Below are positions 47,772-56,252 of a stretch of 64,000 nucleotides of DNA, in pieces. Position numbers and translations under genes: made by a program. The stretch comes from Emcibacter nanhaiensis (GTDB lineage Bacteria; Pseudomonadota; Alphaproteobacteria; Sphingomonadales; Emcibacteraceae), in the NCBI RefSeq assembly GCF_006385175.1, contig NZ_VFIY01000018.1, positions 496,001 to 560,000 on the forward strand, given 5' to 3'. Below the pieces are notes generated by a model. It saw nothing but the letters and a program-made list of their open reading frames with translations. It was not told the DNA's origin and did not search any database. Numbering within the stretch: the first letter of the stretch is position 1; every line of letters starts with the position of its first letter.

Positions 47772-50036
47772 CTAGAGTGTCGCTTCCGCCGGAATTCCGC
47801 GACCGGCCTTGTCACTGATTTGATAAATGCGCGTTGAAATTTCCGCAGGAATTTCGCCAAAATCCGCCAATTGCTGGCCGGCCTCATAAATTACCCGAGG
47901 GTCTCCGCACTCCAGGGTGCGTATGACGTCCCCGTTCTTCAGGATTTCCACCGCGTATTTCTCAAAAGCTTCCCCCAGCGGCACATCCTGTCCGTCCCGC
48001 CAGGCCCCGCCAAACCGGCTGCGGCGAATCCAGTTTATATCCAGGTTGCCGAGACTGTCCCGAGTGCCTCGCACATGCACCGGAGAAAAAGGCTTGAGGC
48101 TCCGGCCTTCCACGGTCCGGACCTGATACTGAATATCCTCGAGACTCTGCCCGAAAGTCCGGGCGCCGAAAGAGAGCTCCTGGCCCATATCAGAAAGCAA
48201 CAGCTGCAGGGGGACAAGGCTCGTCCGGCTGACCAGGATAAAAGGGGCGCCGATTTCATGACCGGCGATCCGGTCTTCTGTCCCCCGCCGTCCCCGAAGC
48301 AGGCCACTCAGTTCATAGAGCCCCGGCTCCATGAGGCTGGCCGAGGTAAACTGAATGACCTCCCCGCCGATGATAGCCAGGTTGGCGCCGTTCAGCACGT
48401 CCGGCCAAGTCCGGTTTTCCAGAACATCCGCAGCATGGTCCAGCCGAACAAGCAGACGGCTGGCCTGGTCCGGGAAACAGGCCGGTCCCGGCGCAAGCTT
48501 GTTCTCGGTTACACCTGTCACCGCCGGCATGGCGGACGACGCCAGTTTGTCCGGCGATCCACTACCGTCCCGGGACAGATAAAGAGCCGCCCCGGGCCAG
48601 TATCCGGCCGCGTCGGCGTTGACTGCCGCCAATAGACAAACCGCCTGCTGCTCCTCGTCATCCAGCGCCGGAACATCGACAAGCAAGAGCCGGCTGTCCG
48701 CCAGCGGAACAATCTGTTGACCGGGGAAACCGCCGGTTTCCGCCGCAACCTCCCGGACCGGAAGGCTTTCCCCATCCCTGACCGCCAGGCAGTGCAATCC
48801 CTGTCCTGACAGTTCTGTTTCCAGAATCATTACCGTGTAATTCGAATTGCCGCGGGAAAGGTGGACAACATCACCCGGAGACAAATGACAATATCCCGGC
48901 GGCAGGTCAAAGCTGAGTTTTTCCCGGCGCCGCCAACGGTTGTCCAGTAGCGCTTCGGCCTGTGTCTTGGCCTCAACAGACGTTAACACCAGCGGCGCAA
49001 ATTTCTGTTCGGCGACTTCGCTCCGTCCGGTCTGGCGAAACGCCCGCTGCAGCCCGGTCTGGTAATCCCGCCCGCTGTCCAGATAGCTGACGGCAATTTC
49101 CCGGGGCAGGTCCAGTTCCTGTGCCCGGACGATCTGCAGCGGTGCCTGCCCCTCCCCGCTTTCCGTACGCAAAAGGACCTCGCCGGTGATTTCTTCCTCG
49201 ACATCCCGCCCCAAGGAACGACAGATCAAAACACCATCCTGTTCAACCATGTCAAAATCATAGAGCTCCGCCAGATCCTCCAGCACATCCCGTGGTCGGA
49301 ACTGACCGGACAGGACGTAACCGTTGACTTCCCCGTCAAGGCCTGTCGCCTCAACCTGGCTGAGGCCGGCCAATTCACAAACCTCCTCGACCAGTTTCGC
49401 CAGCGGCAGCGTGCCACCTTCATCTGCAATGATCTCAAACGTCAGGTTTGGTATCCGGTTGGCATATTCAGCCAGTTCAAGATCTTCAAACATGACATAG
49501 GCCAGGCCACGAAATGCCGTCGCATTATCCAGACCGTCCTCAGCCTCAAGCAGGGGGTCCGGATCCTGGTCGGCCAAACCCGTGTAGAGTCGCACCTTCC
49601 CGCCCGTCGCTACCTGGCCGCCGGCATCCCGCAATAGCTTGCCGTCCGCCCAGATCCGGCCGATGGAAGAAACCTGCCGGGCCGAAAGGCCCACGGCAAA
49701 GGAAGCGGAATAGGTATAGCTGACGGTCGTGACGGTCTGGCTGCTGCCCTTGCCGCCGACCGTCTCGCTGTCTTCATGCCGGGTTTCACTCAGGCCAGCA
49801 GACCAGATCAGGTTACCGGACAGGCGCATGGTGCCGAAGACCAAGGGCACCGCTTCCCCGTAAGACGCCGTCTGGACCGAAAGGTCAGACAGCCGCGCCC
49901 CTTCAACAGTGCGGGACGAGTGACTGCCAAACAGATACGCATCGACACTCCGACCGGCCAGCGCCCCGGCTATTCCCCCGAACGGTCCCGCAATCATTGT
50001 CCCAACGGCAGATAAAAGTAACGTGGCCAAATTCAA
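47772..50036 (-). CDS. GTA/phage tail-tip protein, gp15-like (short form)
   Basis: A 754-residue baseplate/tail-tip protein. The N-terminus LLLSAVGTMIAGPFGGIAGA is hydrophobic as in phage host-specificity proteins. It has SYGEAVPLVFGTMRLSGNLI, KLVEEVCELAGLSQVEATG (hub-like domain), and C-terminal VHVRGTRDSLGNLDINWIRR. RcGTA gp15 (the 'megatron') is about 1,300 residues and carries a TIM-barrel glycosidase-like domain that I do not see here. It overlaps gp14 by 4 bp, consistent with coupled translation. Confidence 0.85.
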   Translation of the reverse strand: MNLATLLLSAVGTMIAGPFGGIAGALAGRSVDAYLFGSHSSRTVEGARLSDLSVQTASYGEAVPLVFGTMRLSGNLIWSAGLSETRHEDSETVGGKGSSQTVTTVSYTYSASFAVGLSARQVSSIGRIWADGKLLRDAGGQVATGGKVRLYTGLADQDPDPLLEAEDGLDNATAFRGLAYVMFEDLELAEYANRIPNLTFEIIADEGGTLPLAKLVEEVCELAGLSQVEATGLDGEVNGYVLSGQFRPRDVLEDLAELYDFDMVEQDGVLICRSLGRDVEEEITGEVLLRTESGEGQAPLQIVRAQELDLPREIAVSYLDSGRDYQTGLQRAFRQTGRSEVAEQKFAPLVLTSVEAKTQAEALLDNRWRRREKLSFDLPPGYCHLSPGDVVHLSRGNSNYTVMILETELSGQGLHCLAVRDGESLPVREVAAETGGFPGQQIVPLADSRLLLVDVPALDDEEQQAVCLLAAVNADAAGYWPGAALYLSRDGSGSPDKLASSAMPAVTGVTENKLAPGPACFPDQASRLLVRLDHAADVLENRTWPDVLNGANLAIIGGEVIQFTSASLMEPGLYELSGLLRGRRGTEDRIAGHEIGAPFILVSRTSLVPLQLLLSDMGQELSFGARTFGQSLEDIQYQVRTVEGRSLKPFSPVHVRGTRDSLGNLDINWIRRSRFGGAWRDGQDVPLGEAFEKYAVEILKNGDVIRTLECGDPRVIYEAGQQLADFGEIPAEISTRIYQISDKAGRGIPAEATL

Positions 50037-50467
50037 TCTCCCAGGATTGGAAATCGGTAAATCGAAGCAATCCTGTCCGGATTGTATCCCTGTTCCACCA
50101 CAGCACCGCGCCGCGCATCCGCGTGAACCATGCCCCGATCAGTCAGGATGGCCGCATGCTGGATAATTCGCCGGGGACGGATCAGGAATATATCGCCGGG
50201 TTTTCCGGCATCTTTTGCCACCGGCAGAAGCCCCGCCGTCCGGGCTGCAGACTCGAGCTGGCCCCGTCCCGGCAGGGCAGTATAGGCGGGATTATCTCTC
50301 AGAATGCAGCCGATCTGGCGGCCCACAAAAAGCACAAGACCGACACAATCCAGGCCTTCCCCGGCTTTTTTTCCCGGAATCCTTCCCTGATGTCGAAAAA
50401 GACTTCCCACACAGAATCTTGCCGCTAGAATAGCTTCTTTTCTGAGAGGATCATTTATGACTTCCAT
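50033..50467 (-). CDS. NlpC/P60-type peptidase, GTA gp14-like
   Basis: A 144-residue cysteine peptidase of the tail tip that would open the recipient cell wall. The nucleophile is C41 in GLDCVGLVLFVGRQIG. The His region is IIQHAAILTDRGMVHADARR. The upstream in-frame extension (to 50833) is rejected because it runs antisense through another gene; ATG 50467 (GGAAAATCATCA upstream) gives the usual RcGTA gp14 length. It is separated from gp13 by an opposite-strand gene, which is unusual. Confidence 0.85.
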   Translation of the reverse strand: MEVINDPLRKEAILAARFCVGSLFRHQGRIPGKKAGEGLDCVGLVLFVGRQIGCILRDNPAYTALPGRGQLESAARTAGLLPVAKDAGKPGDIFLIRPRRIIQHAAILTDRGMVHADARRGAVVEQGYNPDRIASIYRFPILGD

Positions 50468-50513
50468 TGATGATTTTCCGGACCAATAAAATGAATGCAA
50501 GGGATGTCTAGTC

Positions 50514-51161
50514 ATGGAATTAAATGTTGTGGGGATGCACATACACGAACTGCGTAACCAGTGTCGCTTCATCGAAGCGAACGTGGGCGTGCTTAACCAG
50601 TCACTGGAAAAGCAGGCTCCGGTCGGGATCTTCTTCGCCCTGCAGGGCATTATGACTGCCGCCAACCAGCTGGCCCGCATCCTGTGGACACCCCGTAAAA
50701 AAGGCAAGGATCGGGCCACCAAACTGCGCGAAATGCTCGGCCTGCCGGAAAAACATCCGCTCAACAACGAGAATATCCTGACCATCTGGGACTTTTCTGA
50801 CGAAGCCAACGACCAGTGGATTGCCCAATCCAAGGACGCATATATTCTTTATGATTTCATTGGCGACATTGCCAACAGCCAGCATAAAGACGTGGAAATG
50901 AAGAATATTTTCCGCGCCTTCGACCTGGTCACAAAAATCTATACTTTCCGCGGCGTCGGCTACAATATGGACGCCCTGCTGAAAGCCATCGGCGACGTCA
51001 GCAACCGGGTCAACCAGATCCATGTGCGTATGTTCCCGGAACAGTGGAAACAGGTGGACGATAAAGGCAATCCGGTTGAGGCTGCGGAAACAGTTTCCGG
51101 AAATGCCGAACCTGCCACTGAAGAAAAAGAACCGGCCGCTGAAACTGCGGACAGCAAATAA
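50514..51161 (+). CDS. Opposite-strand protein of unknown function inside the GTA-like cluster
   Basis: A 215-residue predicted soluble helical protein that I do not recognise. Segments include HIHELRNQCRFIEANVGVLN, APVGIFFALQGIMTAANQLA and DFIGDIANSQHKDVEMKNIF, with an acidic, low-complexity C-terminus (PATEEKEPAAETADSK). AAGGGATGTCTAGTC precedes the ATG. It is the only plus-strand gene between the tail genes. Its stop is 2 bp from the gp13 stop (convergent) and its start is 46 bp from the gp14 start (divergent). This looks like an inserted accessory or 'moron' gene with its own promoter. Confidence 0.75.
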   Translation: MELNVVGMHIHELRNQCRFIEANVGVLNQSLEKQAPVGIFFALQGIMTAANQLARILWTPRKKGKDRATKLREMLGLPEKHPLNNENILTIWDFSDEANDQWIAQSKDAYILYDFIGDIANSQHKDVEMKNIFRAFDLVTKIYTFRGVGYNMDALLKAIGDVSNRVNQIHVRMFPEQWKQVDDKGNPVEAAETVSGNAEPATEEKEPAAETADSK

Positions 51162-51163
51162 TC

Positions 51164-52006
51164 CTATTTTAGTCCCGGGTAGTAGTAGAGACTGTCGCTG
51201 CCCGGGACCATCGGCTCTCCCCTGAAATTCCGAAAATTGTCAAACTTGTCACGACAGGTCACCGTTCGCTTGTCACACCCGGCCTGCGCCTTGAACCTGT
51301 CTCCAGCCTCAATGGGATTAGGCATCACCTCGCACAGGGCAAACGCACCTGAGCTATAGGTTTTTATTTCCACTTTGAGACCGGCGTTCCTCCCAGAAAT
51401 CCACCACAGCAGGCCATAGTCAAACCAGCCGTCCGGCTCGGTGATGTCATCAGCCGCGAAAGCCGCCGTCCCGGTCACTGCCGAGACCCTGCCCACCCTG
51501 CTGTGTTTCAACAGGTCGGCATGACATGTTGCGGACCCGAGGATCGCCCGGCACTCCGGGGAATATTGCTGACCGACGGTCTGCTGCAGCCGCTGCATCA
51601 GCCCCCTGATTTCAACCGTAAAATCAGTATCCGCCAAGGATATTTCACCAAGCCAGCCGGACCGCATGTCGATCCGGCCCATATCCGGCGCCGCCCAATT
51701 AACCCGGAATATTTCAACCCGCGCATGGTCGTAACGCCCGGCCAGGATATCCTGCTCGCTGATGGAATTATGGGACAGGATGGCGGTGATATCCAGATTG
51801 TCCACATTGAACGCGTTACTGCTGCTGATATCGGTAGGGATAAAGCCGCTGGTGGGGACAAAACGCTGCCCGTCCATAACAACCGGCCGGTCATGGCTGG
51901 TAAAGGCCCGGTGCACACCATCGGTCCGGGTCAGGACGCAACACCAGGCCAGGGTCAGCACTTCCTCCTGCAAATGCTGTCGAAGCTCTTGTGAAATCGT
52001 CTTCAT
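51164..52006 (-). CDS. GTA gp13-like tail hub protein (DUF2163/BR0599)
   Basis: A 280-residue hub protein. The N-terminal DUF2163 part has LAWCCVLTRTDGVHRAFTSH and DILAGRYDHARVEIFRVNW. The C-terminal part has VGQQYSPECRAILGSATCHA and FKAQAGCDKRTVTCRDKFDN, ending RNFRGEPMVPGSDSLYYYPG. Cysteines in CRAILGSATC and GCDKRTVTC match the set that binds an iron-sulfur cluster in the RcGTA hub structure. The start adjoins the gp12-like stop. Confidence 0.9.
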   Translation of the reverse strand: MKTISQELRQHLQEEVLTLAWCCVLTRTDGVHRAFTSHDRPVVMDGQRFVPTSGFIPTDISSSNAFNVDNLDITAILSHNSISEQDILAGRYDHARVEIFRVNWAAPDMGRIDMRSGWLGEISLADTDFTVEIRGLMQRLQQTVGQQYSPECRAILGSATCHADLLKHSRVGRVSAVTGTAAFAADDITEPDGWFDYGLLWWISGRNAGLKVEIKTYSSGAFALCEVMPNPIEAGDRFKAQAGCDKRTVTCRDKFDNFRNFRGEPMVPGSDSLYYYPGLK

Positions 52007-54355
52007 CTAGAGTCGCACTTCAATCAGGGAGATGGAGGGCATCTGGCCAGCCCTGAAAGTCTCCAGGGTCACGGACAGGCTGTCGTCGGCAAAGCGGACC
52101 GGCACGTCAAACTCGAAGCCGGCGCTAATGGTACTGTCCGCCAGCGGCGCTTCGTCAAGGGAAACCAAGCCGGTCGTCTCATCCAGCTGCCAGCCGTCGG
52201 CCAGCTCCACGCCGTTCACAGCCACCCGCACTGTCCCGGCCACCGGCTTAAAGATGGCTCGGGCCTGGGAATGCTCGCCGCTCTGGTAGATTTTTGCCAG
52301 TTGAAAATCCGTTTCCTCACCATCGCCGACGCCGATCACCTGATCAGTCGGAGCAACCTCGCCGGACGGCGGACAGCTTTTATAGTCGGTCCAGTCCCGG
52401 AACCGGAATCCGTAGGCGCGGCCGGCCCGTCCCCGGAAAAAGGCAATTAACGCCGCAAGATCATCCTCCGACCGGATGCCGCTGCCCACGTCAAAGGCCA
52501 GCCGGGCATCGGCCCATTCCCGGTTGCGTTGTTCAAAGCCGGAGGTCATTTCCGCCACCGCCGTGGAGAAGACCGGGCCGCCGCCGGCGCCGAAGCTGAT
52601 GTCCAGCGGGAACCGTACCTCATGAAATCCGCTCATATCCTGTTCCTGATCCTTGTTGTAGACAAAACCGTCCCGCACCACCTGGGGATAGGCCCAGACA
52701 AATATCTCGCCAAAGCCCCTGGCAAAACCGTCACCTGCCGCCAGGTCAATATTGCGCCAAAGATGCGTAGTTTCCGGCCGCAGGTTAAAACCGGCAAAAT
52801 AATACATATCCGGCAGGGCGTAGCCCAAGTCCCCTGTAATCTGCTCCAGAGACTGGCGGTGACGTTTCCATTGCCCGTCGACGATGAAGTCATAGTCCTC
52901 GATCTGGAAGAAATCGAAGGCGGGCGACTGCCAGAAGCCTGCCGGATAATTGACTGTCAGCAGCATGGGCGCCGCGGCCACCATCACCTGCGGGGCATAA
53001 AACAACAATCCCACTCTGGCGTCCGGCCAGTTGCCCCGGATCCCGTCGCGCAGTGCCAAGGTGGATTGCCCCAGCTTGGCGCCAAGCCAGTCGAGATAAA
53101 GCTGCTGATCCGGAGAAATTTCCTCGGTCGCGCTGACATGCTTTGCTGGCAGGCTGTTGCCGGTCTCCGCCACATAGAGCGCCGTGGTCACCGGGTCATA
53201 GAAATGCGGCACCCGGTCCTCGTCCAGGCTGACCCACCACCAGGGTTCGCCGATCTGCAACTCGACTTGCTGCCCCGCCTCATCCAGCAGGTCCGCCAGT
53301 GCCTCGAATACTGCGGCCAGATAGTCCAGCGCCCCCGCATTGGCCGGCGCCACCAGGCCCGACGGCGGTTCCCAGCCGGTCCGGGCCGGATCATTATCAT
53401 GGGCGCGCTGCTGCCAGTCGTCCGGAATATGCTCGGCCAAAATTTCATAAGACAGAGACAGGATCACCTGAAAGCCGAAGAATTGCGCCTGCTGCAGGTA
53501 GTTCCGGTGCCAGGTCGCTGCCGCCACATTCAGGGGAGCACCGGCCGGATCAACGACAAAACGCTGTTCGGTCCCCGACCAGAGGAGGCTGAAATAATGG
53601 CTCATGCCCACATAGTGGGTGATCCGGTCGCGGTAGCCGAGCTGGATCATGTTCCAGATCACCCGTTCCGGTGTCAGGTGATAGCAGTCATCATACCCGT
53701 TGCAGATCCGCAAATCATGGGGCAGTACATAACTGTTCCCCACCTTCAGGGTCGAGGTGCTGCCTTCCACCCGAAGGTCCGACACGGTCACCTGCCCCAC
53801 GACCGGCTGATCCAGCGGTTCCGAGGAACTGTCGTCATAGTCCGGCGCGACCAAACTAATGAACAGGCGGTCGATGTCGCCGGGCCAGACCGGATCGGCG
53901 TCCGCGGGCAGGGTAAAGCCGCCAGCCAGAGTATCGAAATCAAGCACGATTTCCGCGTCCTCGGCGGTACCGGTCGCGTAGTTGGCCAGGCGCACATACC
54001 AGGTGTGCGGCAGCCCCTGCTGATCCCGTCCTTCAATGGTCAGGGTCGGCCCGTGCAGGTGATCGAGGTCGGCGATGCCGCTACTCTGCCAGCGGAAGCT
54101 CAGCACCGTATGGCGATAATCCCTGCTTGTGCCATAGCGCAGCAGCGGATGATCATGCAGATCCTCGCTTTCCCAGATCAGGCCGCACAGATCTTCCTTG
54201 CGGTAAAACACCAGGTCACAGCGGAGCGCATCCACACCTTCGGTCACGACCGAGGCCACCATCGGCCGGGGGAAATTCACCGTCCAGTAGCGGGGTGAAA
54301 ACCGCCGGATCCAGTTCGTCTCCGCCTGATCATATTCCGTTGCCAGCCAGTACAT
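52007..54355 (-). CDS. GTA gp12-like distal tail protein fused to a 573-residue N-terminal region
   Basis: A 782-residue protein. Residues 574-782 (from MSGFHEVRFPLDISFGAG; FEQRNREWADARLAFDVGSG, GRAYGFRFRDWTDYK) match stand-alone gp12 (DUF2460/TIGR02217) of RcGTA, which is about 210 residues. Residues 1-573 are extra. They contain a barrel-like part with repeated beta-alpha segments and Trp/Glu-rich motifs (QFFGFQVILSLSYEILAEHI, VELQIGEPWWWVSLDED, FDFFQIEDYDFIVDGQW), suggesting a TIM-barrel or tail-sheath-like module. M574 is preceded by AGGAACAGGAT, so an internal start could also give free gp12. The stop abuts gp13. Confidence 0.8.
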   Translation of the reverse strand: MYWLATEYDQAETNWIRRFSPRYWTVNFPRPMVASVVTEGVDALRCDLVFYRKEDLCGLIWESEDLHDHPLLRYGTSRDYRHTVLSFRWQSSGIADLDHLHGPTLTIEGRDQQGLPHTWYVRLANYATGTAEDAEIVLDFDTLAGGFTLPADADPVWPGDIDRLFISLVAPDYDDSSSEPLDQPVVGQVTVSDLRVEGSTSTLKVGNSYVLPHDLRICNGYDDCYHLTPERVIWNMIQLGYRDRITHYVGMSHYFSLLWSGTEQRFVVDPAGAPLNVAAATWHRNYLQQAQFFGFQVILSLSYEILAEHIPDDWQQRAHDNDPARTGWEPPSGLVAPANAGALDYLAAVFEALADLLDEAGQQVELQIGEPWWWVSLDEDRVPHFYDPVTTALYVAETGNSLPAKHVSATEEISPDQQLYLDWLGAKLGQSTLALRDGIRGNWPDARVGLLFYAPQVMVAAAPMLLTVNYPAGFWQSPAFDFFQIEDYDFIVDGQWKRHRQSLEQITGDLGYALPDMYYFAGFNLRPETTHLWRNIDLAAGDGFARGFGEIFVWAYPQVVRDGFVYNKDQEQDMSGFHEVRFPLDISFGAGGGPVFSTAVAEMTSGFEQRNREWADARLAFDVGSGIRSEDDLAALIAFFRGRAGRAYGFRFRDWTDYKSCPPSGEVAPTDQVIGVGDGEETDFQLAKIYQSGEHSQARAIFKPVAGTVRVAVNGVELADGWQLDETTGLVSLDEAPLADSTISAGFEFDVPVRFADDSLSVTLETFRAGQMPSISLIEVRL

Positions 54356-54922
54356 TCAGAGGTTCCGTTCCGCCTTTTCCACCGCCCGGCGCACCGCGAC
54401 GGCAATCTGGCCGGCGCTTCTGCGCCCCGCCTCTGCCGGCTCCCGCCCCCCGTTCACATTGACAGTGATATTGGTCACCCGGGAGGCAGTGCCCCCGGCA
54501 GTGCCGTCATTTCTCAAGACCCGACCCGGAGTGTGCGGCATGAAAAGTTCGGGCCCTTTCTCACCGACAATGTAAGGCCGGTTCGGCGCCACTGTGCCGC
54601 CGCCTTCCCGGCCGAACAACAGACTGGATAAGCCGGTCACCAGCGACAGAGGGCCCGACGAGCCCGCACCGGACAGGCCGGCGGATACCATATGGCCGAA
54701 AATCTCATCCAGCACCGACAAGGCCGTCCGCCGGAGTCCCTCAAAACTGAGCTCACCGGTTCGGGCGAAACTGTCGAAGGCCGTGGTCATGCCGTCCATC
54801 ACGGACGATGTCGTGCTTTCCAGTGATCCGAGGTTCTGTTGCAGGCTCTGAACAGACTTGTCCAGGTCCGAAGTGTCCGCACGCAACCGAACGACCAGCG
54901 AGTCCAAAATGGTTTCCGTCAT
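54356..54922 (-). CDS. GTA gp11-like short tape-measure protein
   Basis: A 188-residue tape-measure protein. The N-terminal coiled coil is LRADTSDLDKSVQSLQQNLG, followed by SFARTGELSFEGLRRTALSV, LDEIFGHMVSAG and the conserved PYIVGEKGPELFMPHTPGRV. The C-terminal part is INVNGG-type beta. RcGTA gp11 is of similar short length, which matches the very short tail. It ends one base from the gp12 fusion and is the first gene after the internal terminator. Confidence 0.88.
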   Translation of the reverse strand: MTETILDSLVVRLRADTSDLDKSVQSLQQNLGSLESTTSSVMDGMTTAFDSFARTGELSFEGLRRTALSVLDEIFGHMVSAGLSGAGSSGPLSLVTGLSSLLFGREGGGTVAPNRPYIVGEKGPELFMPHTPGRVLRNDGTAGGTASRVTNITVNVNGGREPAEAGRRSAGQIAVAVRRAVEKAERNL

Positions 54923-54933
54923 AATTTCCCCAT

Positions 54934-54956
54934 AAAAAAAGCCCGCCGGAGCGGGC
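54934..54956 (-). terminator. Intrinsic terminator inside the GTA-like operon
   Basis: On the minus strand GCCCGC-TCCG-GCGGGC is followed by TTTTTTT. It lies between the small membrane-protein gene and the tape-measure gene, so it would reduce expression of the tail genes downstream unless anti-termination or a local promoter exists. Confidence 0.8.
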
Positions 54957-54980
54957 TGTTTACCTTGAGTGAAGTGAAAC

Positions 54981-55271
54981 TCAGCTGTTCTTGATGAACA
55001 GGATACTGATCCGGCCGGTCAGGAAGAAGCCGGCGGCAATGCCGATCAGTTCTTCCATAAATTCCAGATTGCCGTCATTGAAGCGCATAACCACCAGAAG
55101 CATGATCAGGATGCCGAGGGCCTGGAAGGCATTGCCTCCCCACCTCAGCCACTTGCGGGTTTTTATACCCGAAATACTCTTGGGCGCCTTTTGCTCAGGG
55201 ATGCCGGCCTTGCGGTCAGCGACCCGCTCGCGCAGGGATTTTCTCCGGGTCTGTGGTTTTTTCGTCAACAT
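54981..55271 (-). CDS. Small membrane protein inserted in the GTA-like operon
   Basis: A 96-residue protein I do not recognise. A basic N-terminus (MLTKKPQTRRKSLRERVADR) precedes two predicted helices, AFQALGILIMLLVVMRF and ELIGIAAGFFLTGRISILFI. ATG 55271 has GGGAGAGGA about 13 nt upstream; a TTG at 55319 overlapping the previous gene is less likely. It sits between gp10.1 and tape measure, where RcGTA has nothing, and is followed by its own terminator. That is the pattern of a phage moron. A holin-like role is possible but unsupported. Confidence 0.65.
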   Translation of the reverse strand: MLTKKPQTRRKSLRERVADRKAGIPEQKAPKSISGIKTRKWLRWGGNAFQALGILIMLLVVMRFNDGNLEFMEELIGIAAGFFLTGRISILFIKNS

Positions 55272-55302
55272 ACCGGGAATATGGTCCTCTCCCTGCACAA
55301 GG

Positions 55303-55524
55303 TCAATGGCTAGAGCCAAGTTTTTCCATCAGGCCGGTCAGTCCTGTCCGGTCAAGGGGGCGGTCCCCCGCCGCCTGATAGTCAAAATATTTTTGCCTGG
55401 CCTGCAGCACCAGCGCCAGATCCCAGGGCGTTACCTTCAGGAACTCCGACGGCATCCAGCCCAGCAATCCGAACGCCAGCATGGCCCAGACCGGGATGAT
55501 CCGGCCGTCCGCGGCCCCGGTCAC
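55303..55524 (-). CDS. GTA tail-assembly chaperone gp10.1-like (TAC_6)
   Basis: A 73-residue protein with AFGLLGWMPSEFLKVTPWDL and ALVLQARQKY, the signature of the small Phage_TAC_6 family next to gp10. It helps tape-measure folding. The GTG start overlaps the gp10 stop (GTGA). Confidence 0.85.
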   Translation of the reverse strand: MTGAADGRIIPVWAMLAFGLLGWMPSEFLKVTPWDLALVLQARQKYFDYQAAGDRPLDRTGLTGLMEKLGSSH

Positions 55525-55835
55525 GACTTTCCCGGCAGCACGGGTTCCCCGCCGCCGGTCAGGCAGATCGCCAGCAGGTCACGCACCGCTGCCATGACAT
55601 TAACAAGACCGGCCGACAGCACCATCTGCCCCAGGTCCTCGAAGACCGGCCGCTCGTCCATGGTCGCCCACAGAATGACGCTGACTTCCCTGAGGCCGAT
55701 GTCGCCGTCCGCCGCCCGGGAAGCGAGGCCGACCAGGCCGCCGAGGCGCTCCTCAATCTCGATGATGGCCCGGAAGCTGGGGACGCAGAGACGTTCCCTG
55801 CCGTCGAGGGTCAGCCTGACCTCGCGCCCGCGCAT
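55521..55835 (-). CDS. GTA gp10-like tail assembly protein
   Basis: A 104-residue GTA_gp10-family protein. It begins REVRLTLDGRERLCVPSFRA and contains IEIEERLGGLVGLASRAADG and LREVSVILWATMDERP. It works with gp10.1 in tail assembly. The ATG overlaps the major tail protein stop (ATGA), so they are coupled. Confidence 0.88.
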   Translation of the reverse strand: MRGREVRLTLDGRERLCVPSFRAIIEIEERLGGLVGLASRAADGDIGLREVSVILWATMDERPVFEDLGQMVLSAGLVNVMAAVRDLLAICLTGGGEPVLPGKS

Positions 55836-56251
55836 CAGTCCGCCGCCGCGAAGGTGACCGGACCGGAGCTTTCCAGCGCCAGGTTGTAGGTCCGCTCGCC
55901 GTTATAATCGCCGGCATAATCCAGACTGGTGACCTGGAAACCGCCACTGAAACTGTCGCCGCTTTCAAAAATGATGCGGTAATTGTCCACCGTTCCGGCC
56001 AGCGCCTTTTCCTGCATCAGCTGCTCGCTGTCGGAATTGGTAAAGACACCGGCCCCGCCCAGCGATACATGTCGGATGCCGGCGCCAGACAACAGCTCGC
56101 GCCAGCCGGACGAGCCCTTGTGGGTCACATCCACCACTTCGTTGCTGATCTTCAGCGATGTGGAACGCATGCCGCCAATGGCGGTGAAGGTTTCGGGATC
56201 TCCACCGTCGCCGATTTCCATCAGGAAGGCGCGGCCTTTTTCTATGGTCAT
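55835..56251 (-). CDS. Major tail tube protein, GTA gp9-like
   Basis: A 138-residue TP901-1-type tail tube protein. Characteristic segments are KGRAFLMEIGDGGDPETFTA, ISNEVVDVTHKGSSGWRELL, ADTD-like beta pairs and FQVTSLDYAGDYNGERTYNL. It polymerises into the tail tube. It lies between the tail terminator and gp10 genes as in RcGTA. Confidence 0.92.
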   Translation of the reverse strand: MTIEKGRAFLMEIGDGGDPETFTAIGGMRSTSLKISNEVVDVTHKGSSGWRELLSGAGIRHVSLGGAGVFTNSDSEQLMQEKALAGTVDNYRIIFESGDSFSGGFQVTSLDYAGDYNGERTYNLALESSGPVTFAAAD

Positions 56252-56252
56252 G

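Noticed and set aside
50468-50833. N-terminal extension of gp14 up to 50833
   Set aside because: The extension is antisense to the 50514-51161 gene and lacks NlpC/P60 features; ATG 50467 gives the family length.
52529-54298. A 589-codon plus-strand frame opposite the gp12 fusion
   Set aside because: It is antisense to a protein with clear gp12 similarity and has no start signals.
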